Part shown: in pieces, positions 61,739 through 64,000 of the stretch
Numbering within the stretch: position 1 is the first letter of the stretch
Layout of the letters: each line of letters begins with the position of its first letter
Source: Pycnopodia helianthoides
Taxonomy: Eukaryota > Echinodermata > Asteroidea > Forcipulatida > Asteriidae
NCBI GenBank assembly: GCA_032158295.1
Contig: CM063244.1
Location: 9,566,055-9,630,054 of the forward strand
Length of the DNA: 64,000 nt
Direction of reading: 5' to 3'
Notes under the pieces: model-generated
Seen by the model: the letters and a program-made list of their open reading frames with translations, nothing else
What the model was told of the DNA's origin: nothing
Databases searched by the model: none
Translations under genes and position numbers: made by a program

Positions 61739-62699
61739 CTACAAAAATAATCCACAGATTTATCATTATATTAGCAAGAAGGGAAATAAGACATTTGAGA
61801 AAGGCCCTGCTAAGATTGTCTTAATTTTGTCTTCATTTTGTCAATGATATACAAATTGAAAAAATGTTGGTCACTTTAATATATATTCCAAAAATACCTT
61901 AACTTGACAACTTTTGAAGACAATGTTTTTTTATACCATATCCTTAATTTTTTCCATAGCATGTAAAGTTACATAGATGACAGAATAGGGAAATGATTTG
62001 TTCTCCATTTGGTAATCAAATCGTTGACAACAAATACTTCCTTAAAAAAAAAACTTTAAAACTGATTTCATTGCCATACATGCACACTAGCCAAAAACAC
62101 ACAACAGAAATCTGGCTTCAGTTTCCCTCATGGAGTAGAAATCCATCAATATATTTTCATTTTGTTGTTCAGGGATACTGTCAAGTTATCTACGCTTTTG
62201 TTTTGGGTTTGTTGTTTTTTCATTTGGAAGGCAAAAGTGAGTTGGGAAATAACACACCTGGAGAGAATGGGGCGAATAGCTTTTTTACTGTAGGCTAAAC
62301 AAAAAAATTCCAACACACACAAAATTAGTTTTTTAAAACGTAGGGTGAGAAATTTCCAGGGAATATCATGTAGTAGAAAATTTATACCCATGATGCCAAA
62401 CGAGACCCTTACAGATAATGTCAATCTAGTCAAAAGATATTAAAATGACATCGATGGTGGAAACGGTCTTACGGCCAATGGTCTCAAAATGCTTTTCACA
62501 CAAGCAGAGTCTTTTCTATAGACCCCCCTTGCAGCGACGTCACACGTAGCTACCGTCTGTCCACGGTCTGCTGTTTTGGGAGAGGTTTGCATCTAATGAT
62601 AATAATATTGGGGACTTAGTGCACATATCAAGGTGCTTGAACAAAGACAAACAATTTTTGTGACATGTTTTATGAATTTTGAGCACCTTATAAGGGTTT

Positions 62700-62965
62700 A
62701 CAAGGTGTTGCGGCACACTCGGCAGCCACTGCCAGAAAAACCGGGGCAACCCCCTTCTCTGAGCGAAGGGTAATTAGGCTCTTTACAGAACACACGGGAC
62801 CTACAGCTTTACGTCCCACCCGAAGGAAGAAGCATTAATGGTTAAGTGCCTTGCTTATAAAAGACATGAGAGTCAAGAACAGGGACCCAAACCCGCACTC
62901 TGCTAATCAGAAACACTAGAGCTTGAGTCAGGTGCGCTAGACCGCTCAGCCACAACGCCAAACTG
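62700..62965 (-). mobile_element. tRNA-derived SINE
   Basis: Reverse strand: acccaaacccgcactctgct (B box), gaccgctcagccacaacgcc (A box) and body ctcggcagccactgccagaa. Confidence 0.8.
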
Positions 62966-63040
62966 CCAAGCCACCAAACTGCGCACGCGTCGCTCAGTAA
63001 AATGCACGCTGCTCAGTAAACACACTGGGAATCTGACTCT

Positions 63041-63164
63041 TCGGTGAGTGATGACATCAGGGTTGAATTTCGTGGCTCTGCTTATGAGTGATGACATCAG
63101 GGTTGAATTTCGTGGCTCTGCTTATGAGTGATGACATCAGGGTTGAATTTCGTGGCTCTGCTTA
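63041..63164 (+). repeat. 40-bp tandem triplication
   Basis: gagtgatgacatcagggttg, each followed by aatttcgtggctctgcttat, starts at about 63,045, 63,085 and 63,125. The repeated block is the left terminus of the compact foldback that follows. Confidence 0.93.
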
Positions 63165-63391
63165 CCGTAAGCAAAGAATCAGCGCTTACGGAAGCAGGAA
63201 ATTCCGCGCTTACGTCAAGCATATTTCAAAACTTAGCAGGAATTTTTTGCTTGTGTACGTGCCCACTCCACAAAACTAGGCATTCATCGCTTACACAGCT
63301 AGCACAAAAATGTTGCCCTTGCCCTGTAAGCGAAGAATGCTAACCGCAAGCGCAGAATTTGGCGGTAAGCAGAGCCATGAAATTGGGCCCA
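63140..63391. repeat. Compact foldback (family A relative)
   Basis: ttgaatttcgtggctctgct at left; agcagagccatgaaattggg at right; internal cgtaagc and gcttacg phrases pair. Confidence 0.85.
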
Positions 63392-64000
63392 GGTGAATTG
63401 GGTCAATACATGTTCATAGTATGAATCTGTATTTGTTCACATTACACGTTTGGAGTAGACATTTCCTACCCAAGTCAAATAATACTTTGTCAATGTCAGC
63501 GATCGGTTAATGAGCTAACTTAATTATCTGACCAAGTACAAGTATGACTACTGCTTAAAGATACAATCGCCTGGTTTTGTGGGCAAATTAAAGGTTAAAA
63601 AATTCATTGAAGTTAGAAAAACTTCCATCGACAACGACCGGAAAAAATCTGCTCTAAACCTTACAAGATACAAACAATTTATTGTCCACCAGACAATAAA
63701 TGTGCAGTATGTTACAAGCAATCGTGTACGTATACATTAAGCACGTTACACTCATTTCGTGCATTGTGTTTGGCACACATGGACATGGAAAGTCGTTCAT
63801 GTTTTTTCCGGTTTTGAACCAGCATCACCCGTCAAGCTTCGTTGGCAGACAACAACATCCAAACATGTCACTCTCTCGGTGAGCAAAATCAGGCGATGCA
63901 ACTTCAACACAGTTCACGGCTGAAACAAGGAATTTCCTGATACACTTGATGTGTATCATACATAAACATGCACAGGAACCCAATATGCATGTGTACACGC

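Larger units (their letters stand above)
61739..64000. other. 5' DOCK intron to window edge
   Basis: I looked for an exon encoding the front of the SH3 domain on the minus strand and found none. Contains a SINE and compact foldbacks. Confidence 0.6.

Noticed and set aside
60883..61575. Long minus-strand open frame (230 codons) rich in Cys, Leu and Pro, and several plus-strand frames
   Set aside because: It follows the 20-21 bp minisatellite; all six frames show the same periodic character and there is no domain.
4873..61738. Class A DOCK (DOCK1/2/5) identity
   Set aside because: Several diagnostic stretches (KWRMHPDK, RHCS, GDMRV, NINPLSM, LDLRRQLLSG with DWGN) fit DOCK3/4 better, although the proline tail alone would not decide.
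4873..61738. Processed or decayed DOCK pseudogene
   Set aside because: All introns are present, splice sites and phases are intact, and only three one-base problems occur, all in G/C runs.

Overview
This is a eukaryotic, intron-rich and repeat-rich window from an animal genome. Most of it (about 4.87 to 61.74 kb) is one large gene on the minus strand, a DOCK-family Rac guanine nucleotide exchange factor. The spliced protein resembles class B (DOCK3/DOCK4) more than class A (DOCK1/2/5). I traced 40 exons by family homology, GT-AG splice sites and phase continuity, about 5.76 kb of coding sequence or 1,920 codons. They run from the end of the N-terminal SH3 domain (61.7 kb) through the helical region, DHR-1 (C2-like, about 51 to 46.7 kb), the armadillo-like middle and DHR-2 (about 30.6 to 21.6 kb) to a proline-rich tail ending in a TAA stop at 4,873. 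The first exon or exons, with the start codon and most of the SH3 domain, lie beyond the right edge. The many dispersed foldback and tRNA-derived repeats, and the style of the LINE, suggest an echinoderm, probably a sea star. That is inference from repeat character, not from a marker gene.

Layout by coordinate: 1-4,872 is sequence downstream of the gene, with a tandem repeat block, a LINE scrap and MITE-like elements but no supported gene; 4,873-8,029 holds the four tail exons; 8,030-19,902 is a 12-kb intron containing a candidate pair of duplicated 96-nt exons (13.2 and 14.4 kb); 19.9-30.6 kb holds the tail start and DHR-2 exons; 30.6-35.2 kb is an intron carrying a nearly complete CR1/L2-group non-LTR retrotransposon on the plus strand, antisense to the gene; 35.2-53.4 kb holds dense middle and N-terminal exons separated by MITE, SINE and minisatellite sequence; 53.4-58.8 kb is a repeat-rich intron; 58.8-61.7 kb holds the four most 5' exons seen; 61.7-64.0 kb is 5' intron.

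The DOCK reading frame is coherent across all exons except three places, each explained by one missing base in a G or C run of the coding strand (exon e11, exon e28 and the e1/e2 junction). This pattern fits uncorrected long-read consensus errors better than gene decay.

The items most worth a second look are the duplicated 96-nt tail exons, the LINE whose N-terminus joins a signal-peptide-like segment to a 2A-like NPGP motif, strong alternative donors in e18 and e35, and several short repeats lying within a few tens of bases of splice sites. I saw no prokaryotic-type system, CRISPR array or operon.
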